A stretch of DNA of 64,000 bases from positions 6,245,501 through 6,309,500 of the forward strand of contig NZ_CP086136.1 of assembly GCF_017565645.3 (NCBI RefSeq), given 5' to 3'. This document shows, one piece after another, positions 47,670 to 57,367 of this stretch (position 1 is the stretch's first letter; every line of letters begins with the position of its first letter). This DNA is from Bradyrhizobium barranii subsp. barranii (GTDB lineage Bacteria > Pseudomonadota > Alphaproteobacteria > Rhizobiales > Xanthobacteraceae). The position numbers and the translations under genes are program-made. The notes beneath the pieces are model-generated. The model was not told the DNA's origin, did no database searches, and saw nothing but the letters and a program-made list of their open reading frames with translations.

Positions 47670-49054
47670 TGGACACCCGCGCCAATCCAACGGAAGCTGA
47701 TGCCGGTCACGGCATCAGCTTCGGCGAAGCCTTCCGAGTCTGGCTCCGCGTCGCCTGCCTGAGCTTTGGCGGCCCCGCGGGCCAGATTGCGGTCATGCAT
47801 CGCATCCTGGTCGAGGAGAAGAACTGGATCTCCGAAGGCCGATTCCTGCATGCGCTGAACTACTGCATGCTCTTGCCGGGACCGGAGGCGCAGCAGCTTG
47901 CCACCTATGTCGGCTGGCTGATGCATCGCACCGCCGGCGGGCTGATGGCGGGCGGGCTCTTCATCCTTCCCGGCATCATCGCCATCATGGGCCTCAGCTA
48001 CATCTACGCGGCTTTCGGCAATGTCAGCTTCGTCGAGGCGCTGTTCTTCGGGCTGAAGGCGGCCGTGCTGACCATCGTCCTCGAGGCCGTGGTGCGCGTC
48101 GGCAAGCGCGCGCTGAAGAACCGCATCATGATCGCGCTCGCCGCAATCGCCTTCGTCGCGATCTTCTTCTTCGCGGTCCCCTTCCCGGTCATCATCATCG
48201 CCGCCGGCGTGATCGGATATGTCGGCGCCCGGGCTGGCCGCCCAGAGTTTGCCCCGGCGGCTCACGGCTCCGGCGGCAGCACCGCCGTGATCGACAGCAT
48301 GCTCGGCGAAGCCGTTCCCGAGCATGTGCGCCCCAACACCGCGCGCGCGATCCGCGTCGGTGCGCTATGGCTCGCACTCTGGCTGGTGCCGGTGATCGCG
48401 CTGCTTTTGATTCTTGGTCAAGCCAGCGTGTTCAGCCAGATCGCGCTGTTCTTCTCGAAGATGGCGCTGGTCACGTTCGGCGGCGCTTATGCGGTGCTGG
48501 CCTATGTGGCGCAGCAGGCGGTCGAGCATTATCACTGGCTGAAGCCGCACGAGATGCTCGACGGTCTCGGCATGGCCGAGACCACCCCGGGGCCGTTGAT
48601 CATGGTGCTTCAGTTCGTTGGCTTCATGGCCGCCTATCGCGATCCAAGCGGCCTGTCGCCGATGCTTGCAGCGACGCTCGGCGGATTGCTTGCGACCTGG
48701 GTCACGTTCACCCCCTGCTTCCTCTGGATCTTCGTCGGCGCCCCCTACATCGAGCGCCTGCGCGGCAACACGGGCCTCGCCGGCGCACTCAGCGCGATCA
48801 CCGCCGCCGTCGTCGGCGTGATCCTTAACCTCTCGATCTGGTTCGCGCTGCACACGCTGTTCCGCGAGACCGTACCGGTGCACGCTTTCCCGTTCGCCTT
48901 CGACAGGCCGGTGCTGACGAGCGTTGACGTCCCGGCGCTGCTGCTGTCGATCGCGGCCGCGACCGCGATCTTCCGCTTCAAGCTCGGCATGCTCACCGTG
49001 CTCGCCGGTAGCTGCGCCGCGGGCGTGGCACTCCGGCTGGCGGGGGTGATCTGA
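47669..49054 (+). CDS. chrA: Chromate transporter ChrA, long-chain form (461 aa)
   Basis: Two CHR domains, each beginning with a similar motif: FRVWLRVACLSFGGPAGQIA and, after about 260 residues, FFSKMALVTFGGAYAVLAYV. The LLPGPEAQQLA and ETTPGPLIMVLQFVGF motifs are typical. It exports chromate by the proton force. About ten membrane helices. It is translated directly after chrB. Confidence 0.94.
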   Translation: MDTRANPTEADAGHGISFGEAFRVWLRVACLSFGGPAGQIAVMHRILVEEKNWISEGRFLHALNYCMLLPGPEAQQLATYVGWLMHRTAGGLMAGGLFILPGIIAIMGLSYIYAAFGNVSFVEALFFGLKAAVLTIVLEAVVRVGKRALKNRIMIALAAIAFVAIFFFAVPFPVIIIAAGVIGYVGARAGRPEFAPAAHGSGGSTAVIDSMLGEAVPEHVRPNTARAIRVGALWLALWLVPVIALLLILGQASVFSQIALFFSKMALVTFGGAYAVLAYVAQQAVEHYHWLKPHEMLDGLGMAETTPGPLIMVLQFVGFMAAYRDPSGLSPMLAATLGGLLATWVTFTPCFLWIFVGAPYIERLRGNTGLAGALSAITAAVVGVILNLSIWFALHTLFRETVPVHAFPFAFDRPVLTSVDVPALLLSIAAATAIFRFKLGMLTVLAGSCAAGVALRLAGVI

Positions 49055-49221
49055 GCAGCAGCTTCATCGAGCTGTCATCCTCAGGCCGCAACCTCATTGC
49101 GTGACATTTGCGCCACGCTCTACCAAAACTTGTATGGATCGGATCGATGCGACCTTCCGCCACGCCCACCATATCTGGCAAAGATGCATGCACGTTTTGG
49201 GCATGTGGGGACATTTCAGAA

Positions 49222-49953
49222 ATGACGCGTTGCATCAATCTTTGCGCCGGTATGCTTTTGACAGTGGGATTTTCCAGCGCGGCCTTGGCGGCTGATCTGG
49301 CGGTGAAGGCACCTCCCCTCGCGCCCATCCCTTTCACCTGGACCGGTTGCTACGTCGGCGCACACGTCGGCGGTGTCGTCAGCGACGACCGGACCACCAA
49401 CTCGCTTGGAAACTCTGTCTCCTTCAGTTCAACAGGCTTCGTTGGAGGCGGACAGGTCGGCTGCGACTATCAATTTGCGACCAGATGGGTCGTGGGTGCC
49501 GAAGGCCGTGCGGCCTGGAGCAGCCTCCGCAACTCGCACGCCGGCACCGTCAGAAACCTCGTGACCGGCGTCGTCGTCCCCAGCCAATTCACGATGAGCA
49601 ACGACTTCCTGGCCTCGGCCACCGCGCGGCTCGGCTACGCGTTCGCTGATCGCTGGCTGGTGTTCGTCAGGGGCGGCGGCGCCTGGACGCGTGAAAAGCT
49701 TGACGAGGCCTTCACGCCCGCTGGTGGCGTCCCCGTCAATCCCAGCGGAGCCAGCACCCGAACCGGCTGGACCGCCGGCACCGGCGTCGACTGGGCGTTC
49801 GCACCGCATTGGTCCGCGGTTTTCGAATACGACTATTACGACTTCGGCGACCACAGCGCGTTCCTGAGCAATGGGGCCGGCACGACCGTCAACATCTTCA
49901 GCCTGAAGGATCGCATTCACGCCGTGACGGCAGGCGTGAACTATCACTTCTAG
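49222..49953 (+). CDS. Outer-membrane beta-barrel protein (243 aa)
   Basis: The start is ATG at 49222 (MTRCINLCAGMLLTVGFSSA), a signal peptide cut near ALAAD. The mature part starts LAVKAPPLAPIPFTWTGCYV, as in the Omp25/31-like proteins of Rhizobiales, and ends in NYHF with terminal Phe for BAM recognition. Repeated amphipathic strands form an 8-strand barrel. Two Cys (CYVGAHVGG, VGCDYQF) may form a disulfide. The stop TAG lies in a CTAG. Confidence 0.88.
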   Translation: MTRCINLCAGMLLTVGFSSAALAADLAVKAPPLAPIPFTWTGCYVGAHVGGVVSDDRTTNSLGNSVSFSSTGFVGGGQVGCDYQFATRWVVGAEGRAAWSSLRNSHAGTVRNLVTGVVVPSQFTMSNDFLASATARLGYAFADRWLVFVRGGGAWTREKLDEAFTPAGGVPVNPSGASTRTGWTAGTGVDWAFAPHWSAVFEYDYYDFGDHSAFLSNGAGTTVNIFSLKDRIHAVTAGVNYHF

Positions 49954-49955
49954 CG

Positions 49956-51500
49956 CTAACGCATCATCATCCGCGCAATCGCCTCGCCGATCACCACCGT
50001 CGTGAAGTGGGTGTTGGCGCGGCAATCGGACGGCATGATCGAGGCGTCGGCGACGCGTAGGCCCGAGATACCCTTCACGGTGCCGTCGGGGTTGACCACG
50101 CCATCGGGGTCGTTGACCCCAGTCATGCGGCAACTGCCGGCGGCATGCTGGATGTCTCCGGTCTCGCGGCGCAGCAGCGCATCGAGCTCGTGATCCGGCA
50201 AGGCCGCAGCTTGCGGCAGCGTCAGATCGGTGTCGGTCAGCCTGATCCAATCGGCAATGCCTGAAAGCGCCGGCTGCGAGGTGATCACGGCCAGCCGTTT
50301 CACCGCGTCCATCATGCGCAGCATGTCGCGGGGATCGGCAAGCATGTTCTCCTCGACGATGGGATCGATCGCCGGATCGGTCGAGGCCAGCTTGAGCGTG
50401 CCGCGCGAATAGGCGTTGAACAGGCCGGCGCCGATCGCTCCAGGCACGCCGATGCCGCGGTGGTTGAACGCGATCAGGATCATGTCGCGCTTGCCGCCAT
50501 CGGCGAGGCCGGAGGAATAGGTCACGCAGCAATTGGTGTGGCGGGTGTCCGGATCGGTCGGCCGCAGATTTTCGTGGAGCTGGACCGTGGCGCGAAACAA
50601 CGGGTGGTCGAAGAAGTGGCGGCCGACCGGCAGATCGCGCTCGACCGCGATCCCCATCGCCTTCAGCTCATCCGCCGGTCCGATGCCAGAACGCAGCAGG
50701 ATCGCCGGACTGTGGATGGCGCCGGCGCAGAGCACGATCTGGCGCGCGCTGATCTCGTGGGTGCCCTGCCCTTCGATGTGAACACGAAGGCCGGTCGCCC
50801 GGCCGTCGCTGATCAGCACGCGATCGACCAGCGCATGCCCGCGAATCTCGAGATTGGCGCGGCCGCGCGCCGGCTCGAGATAGCCCTCGTTGGTCGTGAT
50901 GCGGCGGCTGTCCCGGCTGTTGATGGGATAACAGGCGACGCCCTCGCCATCAGGACCGTTGAGGTCGGCGCACCAGGGATAGCCGCTCGCCAGCGCGGCA
51001 TCGCGCAGGCCACGATCGATCGGGCCCCACTTCTCGGGCGGAGCGCGATAGACCGGCAGCGGTCCGCCGCTTCCATGGCCCGGGGCGTCACCAAATTCCA
51101 AATCATCCTCGATCACCGAGAACAGCGGCATCACGTCCTTGGCCGACCAGCCGGTGCAGCCATTGGCCGCCCACTCGTCGAACGCGTCGGCGACGCCGCG
51201 GATGGCAATCTGGCCGTTCATCATCGATGAGCCGCCAAGCCCCTTGCCGCGCCAGTAGAAGCGCGGCTCCTGCCCGGCCACCCGGCGCGTCAGGAGATCG
51301 GCCCATTGCCATTTCTCCTGGTACTCACGCTTGTGGATGATCGGGATCGGATTTGGCGTCATCACCTCCCAGGGCGCCTCGTCGGCGCGCCAGTCCAGCC
51401 CCGCCTCGAGCAGCAGGACACGCCGTGCGGGATCCTCGGAAAGCCGTGCCGCAACAGCGGCGCCGGCGGAGCCGCCGCCGACAACAATGACATCGTACAT
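49956..51500 (-). CDS. GMC-family FAD oxidoreductase (514 aa)
   Basis: The start is ATG at 51500, 4 bases after the upstream stop. The FAD-binding site is MYDVIVVGGGSAGAAVAARL; GMC signatures are WRGKGLGGSSMMNGQIAIRG, LCAGAIHSPAILLRSGIG, and the C-terminal SCRMTGVNDPDGVV region with a later His in TVVIGEA. It oxidises an alcohol or sugar; substrate unknown. It is coupled to a binding protein gene, suggesting use of that protein's ligand. Confidence 0.9.
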   Translation of the reverse strand: MYDVIVVGGGSAGAAVAARLSEDPARRVLLLEAGLDWRADEAPWEVMTPNPIPIIHKREYQEKWQWADLLTRRVAGQEPRFYWRGKGLGGSSMMNGQIAIRGVADAFDEWAANGCTGWSAKDVMPLFSVIEDDLEFGDAPGHGSGGPLPVYRAPPEKWGPIDRGLRDAALASGYPWCADLNGPDGEGVACYPINSRDSRRITTNEGYLEPARGRANLEIRGHALVDRVLISDGRATGLRVHIEGQGTHEISARQIVLCAGAIHSPAILLRSGIGPADELKAMGIAVERDLPVGRHFFDHPLFRATVQLHENLRPTDPDTRHTNCCVTYSSGLADGGKRDMILIAFNHRGIGVPGAIGAGLFNAYSRGTLKLASTDPAIDPIVEENMLADPRDMLRMMDAVKRLAVITSQPALSGIADWIRLTDTDLTLPQAAALPDHELDALLRRETGDIQHAAGSCRMTGVNDPDGVVNPDGTVKGISGLRVADASIMPSDCRANTHFTTVVIGEAIARMMMR

Positions 51501-51504
51501 CGCG

Positions 51505-53055
51505 TTACTTCTCAACGTTCCAGAACACCGGGATGGCGGACGGTATCAGACCACGCAGGGTGGCGCGATAGGCCGCCGGCTGCGCGAACTGGCCCCACGG
51601 GATCGCGGGCGCTTGATCGTACATGACGCTCTGAATCTCGCCGGCGATCTTCTTGCGATCCTCCTCGGCAGGCGCCTTGGCGAAGGCTTCCATCAAGGGC
51701 GTGATACGTGCGTCGCATTGCCAGCCGGTGAAGTCGGCGCAGTTGAAGGCGACCATGACGTTGGTCAGCGGCGAGCCCAGGTCAAAACCGCCGGCGTGGA
51801 CGCCATAGACGCTCCAGCCCTCCTTCTTGGCGCGGCGCGCCAGCACACTCGCCCAGTCCATCACCTGGAGATCGACGTTGAACCCGGCCTGCTTCAGCCG
51901 TTCGGCCAGCACCTGCGCCGAGACGCGCGGGGCTTCGAGATCGTTGGCTTCCATGACGACGACGGGCTCGCCGGCATATTTGGTCGCCTTCAACGCAGTT
52001 TTCGCCGCTTCAATCGACGTCTTTGCGGCAGCTTCCGTGCCGGCCTTGCTCTCATAGGTGGTGCCGCAGGTGAAGAACGTCGCGCAAGGCGCGGCGTATT
52101 TGGCATCGAGCCCGAGTGCATCCAGCACCTCGCGCTGGTCGACCAGCTTCCACAGCACGCGGCGAATTTCCGGATCATCAAACGGCTTCGATGCGGCGTT
52201 GAGACGATAGGCGCCAGCGAACATGTTGCCGCCGGTGAAATTGACCAGCTTGACGCGGGAATTCTTTTCCAGCTGCGGCAACAGATCGAACGGCGCATAT
52301 TGCATGAAGTCGACTTCGCCCGCCTGCAGCGCGGACGCGGCGGTCGCACCATCAGGGATGACGCGGATCTCGAGCGTGTCGATGCCGACGCGCTTGCCGC
52401 CGGCGAGGAAATCGGCGGGCTCGGGGCGCGGCACATAGTCGGCGAATTTCTTCAGGATCATGCGATCGCCGGTGCGGTGATCGGCCTTGCTGTAGACGAA
52501 CGGGCCGGAGCCGACGATCTCGGTGATGCGCTGGTCGCCGGGCGTCTTGGCGATGCGCTCGGGCATCATGAAGGCGACGGGGCTGACGGGATTGCCCAGC
52601 GCATCGATGACGAGGCCGGACGGCTCCTTCAGCGTCAGCACGAAGGTTTTCGCATCCGTCGGCTCGAGCGAGGCCGTGATCGCGAAGATGCGACGGCCGA
52701 GCGCGCTGCGGGTGCCCCAGCGGCGCAGCGACGCCACGCAATCGGCCGCCGTGACCGGCTGGCCGTCATGCCATTTCAGGCCGTCGCGCAGCGTGAACGT
52801 ATAGGTCAATCCGTCGGATGAGACTTTCCAGTCCTGCACCATCTGCGGCTTGATGTCGCCCTTGGAGTCTTTCGCAAAGAGCGTGTCGAACACCATGTAG
52901 CCAAACGTGCGCGAAATGTAGGCCGTGGAAAAATGCGGATCGAGCGTGACGATCTCCGCCTCAAGCACCGCAACGAGATTGCCCGCGGCATGCGCCGGAG
53001 CCGCGATCAGCGCGAACCCAAGCAGCGCGGGGATGAAAGCCTTCAGTTTGAACAT
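51505..53055 (-). CDS. Oligopeptide-type ABC substrate-binding protein (516 aa)
   Basis: The start is ATG at 53055 behind AAAGG; a longer start at 53085 is possible. A signal peptide (MFKLKAFIPALLGFALIAAP) precedes a DppA/OppA-type protein: LTYTFTLRDGLKWHDGQPVT is the family signature. No permease or ATPase genes of this ABC system are nearby. The GMC oxidoreductase follows 4 bases downstream. Ligands of such proteins include peptides, opines and sugars. Confidence 0.9.
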   Translation of the reverse strand: MFKLKAFIPALLGFALIAAPAHAAGNLVAVLEAEIVTLDPHFSTAYISRTFGYMVFDTLFAKDSKGDIKPQMVQDWKVSSDGLTYTFTLRDGLKWHDGQPVTAADCVASLRRWGTRSALGRRIFAITASLEPTDAKTFVLTLKEPSGLVIDALGNPVSPVAFMMPERIAKTPGDQRITEIVGSGPFVYSKADHRTGDRMILKKFADYVPRPEPADFLAGGKRVGIDTLEIRVIPDGATAASALQAGEVDFMQYAPFDLLPQLEKNSRVKLVNFTGGNMFAGAYRLNAASKPFDDPEIRRVLWKLVDQREVLDALGLDAKYAAPCATFFTCGTTYESKAGTEAAAKTSIEAAKTALKATKYAGEPVVVMEANDLEAPRVSAQVLAERLKQAGFNVDLQVMDWASVLARRAKKEGWSVYGVHAGGFDLGSPLTNVMVAFNCADFTGWQCDARITPLMEAFAKAPAEEDRKKIAGEIQSVMYDQAPAIPWGQFAQPAAYRATLRGLIPSAIPVFWNVEK

Positions 53056-53174
53056 TGTGCCTTTTGCTTCTTCTTGAGAGTTCATTTGCAGGCAAAGAAA
53101 AAGCAATGTTCGTGCCCGATCGACGCAGGCACTTATGCGCTCACGCCTATCTGCCAAGCGTTTGCGCCACACTC

Positions 53175-53364
53175 GCTGTCATCGCCCGCCTAGTGCGCAA
53201 TTGCGCACAGGGGCGGGCGATCCAGTATTCCAGAGAGGGGCGTGATGAAACCGAGAAGCCGCGGCGTACTGGATGCCCCGGTCAAGCCGGGGCATGACAC
53301 CTGTGTTGTGGCGTCCCGGCTCTGCGCAGCAGCGTTTCACGCTGCAGCGCGTCCGGGACACGAG
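53175..53364. repeat. Composite palindromic repeats upstream of the SBP gene and behind parC
   Basis: The gap 53056-53369 (314 bases) holds no gene. It has one element from 53175 (GCTGTCATCGCCCGCC) to about 53300 (GGGGCATGACA) with the inner GTGCGCAATTGCGCAC palindrome also found at 24633. A second hairpin runs at 53311-53364 (GCGTCCCGG to CCGGGACACGAG), like the repeat at 31194. Confidence 0.75.
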
Positions 53365-53369
53365 CCTGC

Positions 53370-55628
53370 TTACCCAATCACCCTGCCGAACCTGTTCGAC
53401 TTCGGGAAACCCTTCGGCGGCATGCGGCCGGCATCCGCACGGGTGCCTTGCCACTCGGCAAGCTCCTTCATGGTCGCGGAGAATTCGCGGCCGGCGGAGT
53501 CCTTCCAGGTCAGGCCCGCCTTGGCCTCGAACACGGCGACGTCGGACAGGCCGCCGTCCTTGTACTTCTGCAGCCGCACGCCGCGACCGCGGGCCATCTC
53601 CGGCACCTGGTCGAGCGGGAAGATCAGCATCTTGCGGTTCTCGCCGATGACCGCGACGGTGTCGCCGATCACCTCGGTGACCGTGCGCGCCTCGTTCGGC
53701 ATGTCGACGTTGAGGACTTGCTTGCCCTTCTTGGTCGTGCCGACGCAATCGTCCTCGTTGACGACGAAGCCCTGGCCCTCGTGGCTCGCGATCAGGAATT
53801 TGCGTCCGCCCTTGTTGACGAACAGCGCGACGGGGGCCGCCTCCTGCTCGAGGTCGATGAACAGACGGATCGGCTCGCCGTGGCCGCGACCGCCCGGAAG
53901 CTTTGCGACATCGAGCGAGTAGAATTTGCCGTTGGTGGCGAACAGCAGCAGCTTCGAGGTCGTCTCCGCGAAGAAGGCAAAGCCGAGCTTGTCGTCCTGC
54001 TTGAAGGCCAGCCCCGAGAGATCCTCGACATGGCCCTTCATGGTGCGGATCCAGCCCTTGTCGGAGACCACGACCGTCACCGGCTCGCGCTCGACGAGGG
54101 CTTCCTCCATCGCGGCGAGATCGTGCTCGGGCGCATCAGCAAAGGTGGTGCGGCGCTTGCCGAGCGGCGTCTTGGGTCCAAACATGTCGCGGACCTTGCC
54201 GACCTGCTCGCCGACCTTCTTCCACTGCTCCGGCTCCGAGGCGAGCACCGCGTTAATGCCCTTGAGCTCGGCGCGGAGGTTCTTGTCCTCGGTGCGGATC
54301 TCCATTTCCTCGAGCTTGCGCAAGCTGCGCAGGCGCATGTTGAGGATGGCTTCGGCCTGCACCTCGGTAAGCTTGAACGCCTTGATCAGCGCCGGCTTCG
54401 GTTCGTCCACGGTGCGGATGATCCTGATCACCTCGTCGAGGTTCAAGTACGCGATCAACAAACCGCCCAGAACTTCGAGCCGGTGCTCGATCTGCGTCTT
54501 GCGGAAGTTGGTCCGGCGGATCAGGACGTCGCGCAGATGGTCGAGCCATTCGCGCAAGCACTCCGCGAGCCCCACGACCTTGGGGATGCGGCCCTTGATC
54601 AGCACGTTGAGGTTCAGCGGAATCTTGTTTTCGAGCTCGGTCAGCCGGAACAACGATTCCATCATCAGCGCGGGATCGACGTTCTTCGACTTCGGCTCGA
54701 TCACGATGCGGACGTCTTCGGCCGACTCGTCCCTGATGTCGCCGACCAGCGGCAGCTTCTTCTGGTCCAGCAGCTCGGCGACCTTCTCGATCAGGCGCGA
54801 CTTCTGCACCAGGAAGGGGATCTCGGTGACGACGACGACCCAGGTGCCGCGCGTACCCTCTTCCTGCTCCCATCGAGCGCGAACACGGAACGAGCCGCGA
54901 CCGGTCGCATAGGCTTCAGCGATCGCCTGCTTGGAATCGACACAGATGCCGCCGGTCGGGAAATCCGGGCCCTTCACCCACTTCAGCAACGCCTTGGATT
55001 TCGCGTCGGGCTTCTCGATCAGGTGCAGCGCGGCGTCGCAGAGCTCGGCCGCGTTGTGCGGCGGGATCGAGGTCGCCATGCCGACCGCGATGCCTTGCGC
55101 GCCGTTGGCAAGCAGGTTCGGAAAGCCGCCGGGCAGCACGACCGGCTCTTTCGACTGGCCGTCGTAGTTGGGCCGGAACTCGACGCCGTCCTCGTCGATG
55201 CCCTCGAGCAGAAGCCGCGCGACGTCGGTCATGCGCGCTTCGGTGTAGCGGTAGGCAGCCGGGTTATCGCCGTCGATATTGCCAAAATTGCCTTGGCCGT
55301 CGACCAGCGGGTAGCGCGAGGAGAAATCCTGCGCGAGGCGTACCATGGCGTCGTAGATCGCCTGGTCGCCATGCGGATGGAACGAGCCCATCACGTCGCC
55401 GACGATCTTGGCGGATTTCTTGAACGCCGTGCCGGGGTCGAGCCGGAGCAGGCGCATGCCGTAGAGGATGCGCCGGTGCACCGGCTTCAGACCGTCGCGC
55501 GCATCCGGCAGCGCACGGTGCATGATGGTGGAGAGCGCATAGGCGAGATAGCGCTCTTCCAGCGCCTCACGCAGCGGCACCTCGTGAATTTCGGCCGGTT
55601 CCTCCGGCGGAATCAATCGTTTTCCCAT
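53370..55628 (-). CDS. parC: DNA topoisomerase IV subunit A (752 aa)
   Basis: ParC cuts and passes DNA to separate daughter chromosomes, with ParE. The start [20 protein letters not shown] is typical of alphaproteobacterial ParC. The catalytic Tyr128 is in [10 protein letters not shown] and the quinolone region in [17 protein letters not shown]. The C-terminal part with the propeller is shorter than in GyrA. ParC rather than GyrA is chosen on its N-terminus and length. Confidence 0.95.
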   Translation of the reverse strand: MGKRLIPPEEPAEIHEVPLREALEERYLAYALSTIMHRALPDARDGLKPVHRRILYGMRLLRLDPGTAFKKSAKIVGDVMGSFHPHGDQAIYDAMVRLAQDFSSRYPLVDGQGNFGNIDGDNPAAYRYTEARMTDVARLLLEGIDEDGVEFRPNYDGQSKEPVVLPGGFPNLLANGAQGIAVGMATSIPPHNAAELCDAALHLIEKPDAKSKALLKWVKGPDFPTGGICVDSKQAIAEAYATGRGSFRVRARWEQEEGTRGTWVVVVTEIPFLVQKSRLIEKVAELLDQKKLPLVGDIRDESAEDVRIVIEPKSKNVDPALMMESLFRLTELENKIPLNLNVLIKGRIPKVVGLAECLREWLDHLRDVLIRRTNFRKTQIEHRLEVLGGLLIAYLNLDEVIRIIRTVDEPKPALIKAFKLTEVQAEAILNMRLRSLRKLEEMEIRTEDKNLRAELKGINAVLASEPEQWKKVGEQVGKVRDMFGPKTPLGKRRTTFADAPEHDLAAMEEALVEREPVTVVVSDKGWIRTMKGHVEDLSGLAFKQDDKLGFAFFAETTSKLLLFATNGKFYSLDVAKLPGGRGHGEPIRLFIDLEQEAAPVALFVNKGGRKFLIASHEGQGFVVNEDDCVGTTKKGKQVLNVDMPNEARTVTEVIGDTVAVIGENRKMLIFPLDQVPEMARGRGVRLQKYKDGGLSDVAVFEAKAGLTWKDSAGREFSATMKELAEWQGTRADAGRMPPKGFPKSNRFGRVIG

Positions 55629-55688
55629 GCCGCCCGGTTAAACCGTGGAAGCGAATCGGGCAAGGATCGATTGGTTCCCTGTGGGCGG

Positions 55689-55967
55689 CTATTGCCCTGC
55701 CCAGCCGGCGGTCACTGGCTGCTGGGTCTTGGCTTGCGCGGTGACCGGCGCATTGGTGAGGCAACGCCGGGCGACCTCGATTTCGGCCTCCGTTGCCCCC
55801 TTGGACCGCGCCCATGTCTCTGCGGCCGCAGCGGAATATTTCGCCACGTAATACCGGATCACGGTGCAGGATGCCCGGCGAAAGACACCCGGTTGCAGCT
55901 CGCCAGCCACGGCGTCAGGCGCGAACGCAAGCAACGCCGCCGACACGGCGAATCCCTTGATCAACAT
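55689..55967 (-). CDS. Small secreted protein of unknown function (92 aa)
   Basis: The start is ATG at 55967. A signal peptide (MLIKGFAVSAALLAFAPDAV) ends near AGEL. The mature part has CTVIRYYVAKYSAAAAETWA and a second Cys in VARRCLTNA; the two may form a disulfide. It lies between recO and parC in the same direction. No family name was recognised. Confidence 0.75.
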   Translation of the reverse strand: MLIKGFAVSAALLAFAPDAVAGELQPGVFRRASCTVIRYYVAKYSAAAAETWARSKGATEAEIEVARRCLTNAPVTAQAKTQQPVTAGWAGQ

Positions 55968-56072
55968 TTTTGGCTGTTCCCGTTGTGGAACCCTGCGAGG
56001 GCCAATTCGACCAGGCGGATTTCGTTCCCGGGGAACTTCCATGTCTGGCGACAGGGCAGAAGCGCTCTCAGG

Positions 56073-56825
56073 TCATGGCGCCGGAATGGCCAAATTCGCC
56101 TGCTGCCGCGTCAGCGCATTGATGAAGCCGGCGCGCGCGTCGGAATGGCCCTGGCCGCGCGGCTCCAGCACATGGCGCAGCAGGAACAGGCCGGTGAGCC
56201 GGAAGCCGTCCTGGAGATCCTGGTCGGTGAGGTCGCTCGCGGCCTCGCCACGACGCAGGAACGGCGGCAGGCGCAACAGCCGGTCGCGCCATGGCTCGCC
56301 GGCCCCGCGCGACACCGCGCCGCCGGATTTCGGCGAAACATAGATCAGATCCGTGGTCTCGCCGGTCACCGCGCAGTTTTCCAGCGCCAGCCCAAAGCCG
56401 AGCTCGGCGAGCATCGCCAGCTCGAAATGGATGAGGTGCACCGCGGCACTGCCGATATCGTCGAAATCATCGAGTGAATGTTCGAGCATCGCAAAGATGT
56501 CTTCGTGCGGATCGCGCTCCGGCAGCAGCCGCGCAATCGAGGCGAGATGGGTGACGCCATAGACCCCGTGGGAGGATCCCAGCAGCGTCGCCGCGCGCAG
56601 CTTGAGGCCCTCAACCGCATAGGTGCCGAGATGCTCGTCGAGCCGCGCCCGCCACACGACGCTGACGCTGTTGCCGGGCTGCAAGAGCGGCCGCATCCGC
56701 GAACCGGCGCCACCGCGCACGAGGCCGAGATGCCGGCCGTGCGCACGCGTCAGCAGCTCGACGATGGCGCTGCTCTCGCCATGCCGCCGCACGCCCAGCA
56801 CGATGCCTTCGTCGGTCCATTCCAT
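56073..56825 (-). CDS. recO: DNA repair protein RecO (250 aa)
   Basis: RecO helps RecR load RecA at gaps and anneals strands. The OB-fold N-terminus is clear: [38 protein letters not shown]; then the helical region with [20 protein letters not shown], where the Cys is part of the usual site. It follows era in this cluster after a repeat and a small gene, a common order. Confidence 0.95.
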   Translation of the reverse strand: MEWTDEGIVLGVRRHGESSAIVELLTRAHGRHLGLVRGGAGSRMRPLLQPGNSVSVVWRARLDEHLGTYAVEGLKLRAATLLGSSHGVYGVTHLASIARLLPERDPHEDIFAMLEHSLDDFDDIGSAAVHLIHFELAMLAELGFGLALENCAVTGETTDLIYVSPKSGGAVSRGAGEPWRDRLLRLPPFLRRGEAASDLTDQDLQDGFRLTGLFLLRHVLEPRGQGHSDARAGFINALTRQQANLAIPAP

Positions 56826-56853
56826 GGAACGGAGCTTATCGCATTTCAGGTGA

Positions 56854-56950
56854 GTGTAGGACGGGCAAAGCGAAGCGTGCCCACCAATTTGATCCGCAGC
56901 GCGATTATGGTGGGCACGGCGCGCAAGGGCGCGCCTTTGCCCACCCTACG
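56854..56950. repeat. Palindromic repeat (GTGCCCACCA type), second copy
   Basis: Arms GTGTAGGACGGGCAAAGCG and GCGCGCCTTTGCCCACCCTAC, with inner GCGTGCCCACCA and TGGTGGGCACGGC. It is a close relative of 33071-33193. Confidence 0.85.
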
Positions 56951-56965
56951 GCATCGCGCAAGACG

Positions 56966-57346
56966 TTAGGCGTTGAACCAGCCCTGGGCGTCGCCGCTGA
57001 ACGAGAAATACAGCCCCATCGCGGTCAGCACGCAGGAGACGATCTCGATGACGCTGTCGAGCTCCAGGCCCTTCTCGCCGATGATCTGGCCGAGCGAGAT
57101 CACGGACAGCACAAGGGCCGCCGCCAGCACCCAGCGCGGCCAGTTCTTGCGCCAACGCGCAGCCAACCAGACGAAATAGACCAGCAGCAGGATCATGCCG
57201 CCGGCGAGCATGGTCGCCATCATGATCATCTGCTCGGTCATCTCGGCATTGGGCGTGCGGTCCTGCACCGCGACCGACAGGGCATCCAGCATCAATGACG
57301 CATAGAGCAGCGCTTCGAAGCGCCGGACGTTGCTGGGTACGCTCAT
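56966..57346 (-). CDS. Four-helix membrane protein of unknown function (126 aa)
   Basis: Four hydrophobic stretches are visible (FEALLYASLMLDALSVAV, MMATMLAGGMILLLVYFVWL, WVLAAALVLSVISLGQII, IEIVSCVLTAMGLYFSF). The loop WLAARWRKNWPRW is basic and cytoplasmic. It follows era after 21 bases in the same direction, so it is probably cotranscribed with it. No family name is known to me. Confidence 0.8.
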   Translation of the reverse strand: MSVPSNVRRFEALLYASLMLDALSVAVQDRTPNAEMTEQMIMMATMLAGGMILLLVYFVWLAARWRKNWPRWVLAAALVLSVISLGQIIGEKGLELDSVIEIVSCVLTAMGLYFSFSGDAQGWFNA

Positions 57347-57367
57347 CGGTGACCGATCTTTTCTTGG

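Noticed and set aside
53448..56477. 1009-codon open frame on the plus strand
   Set aside because: It is antisense to parC and recO; the composition is that of a shadow frame.
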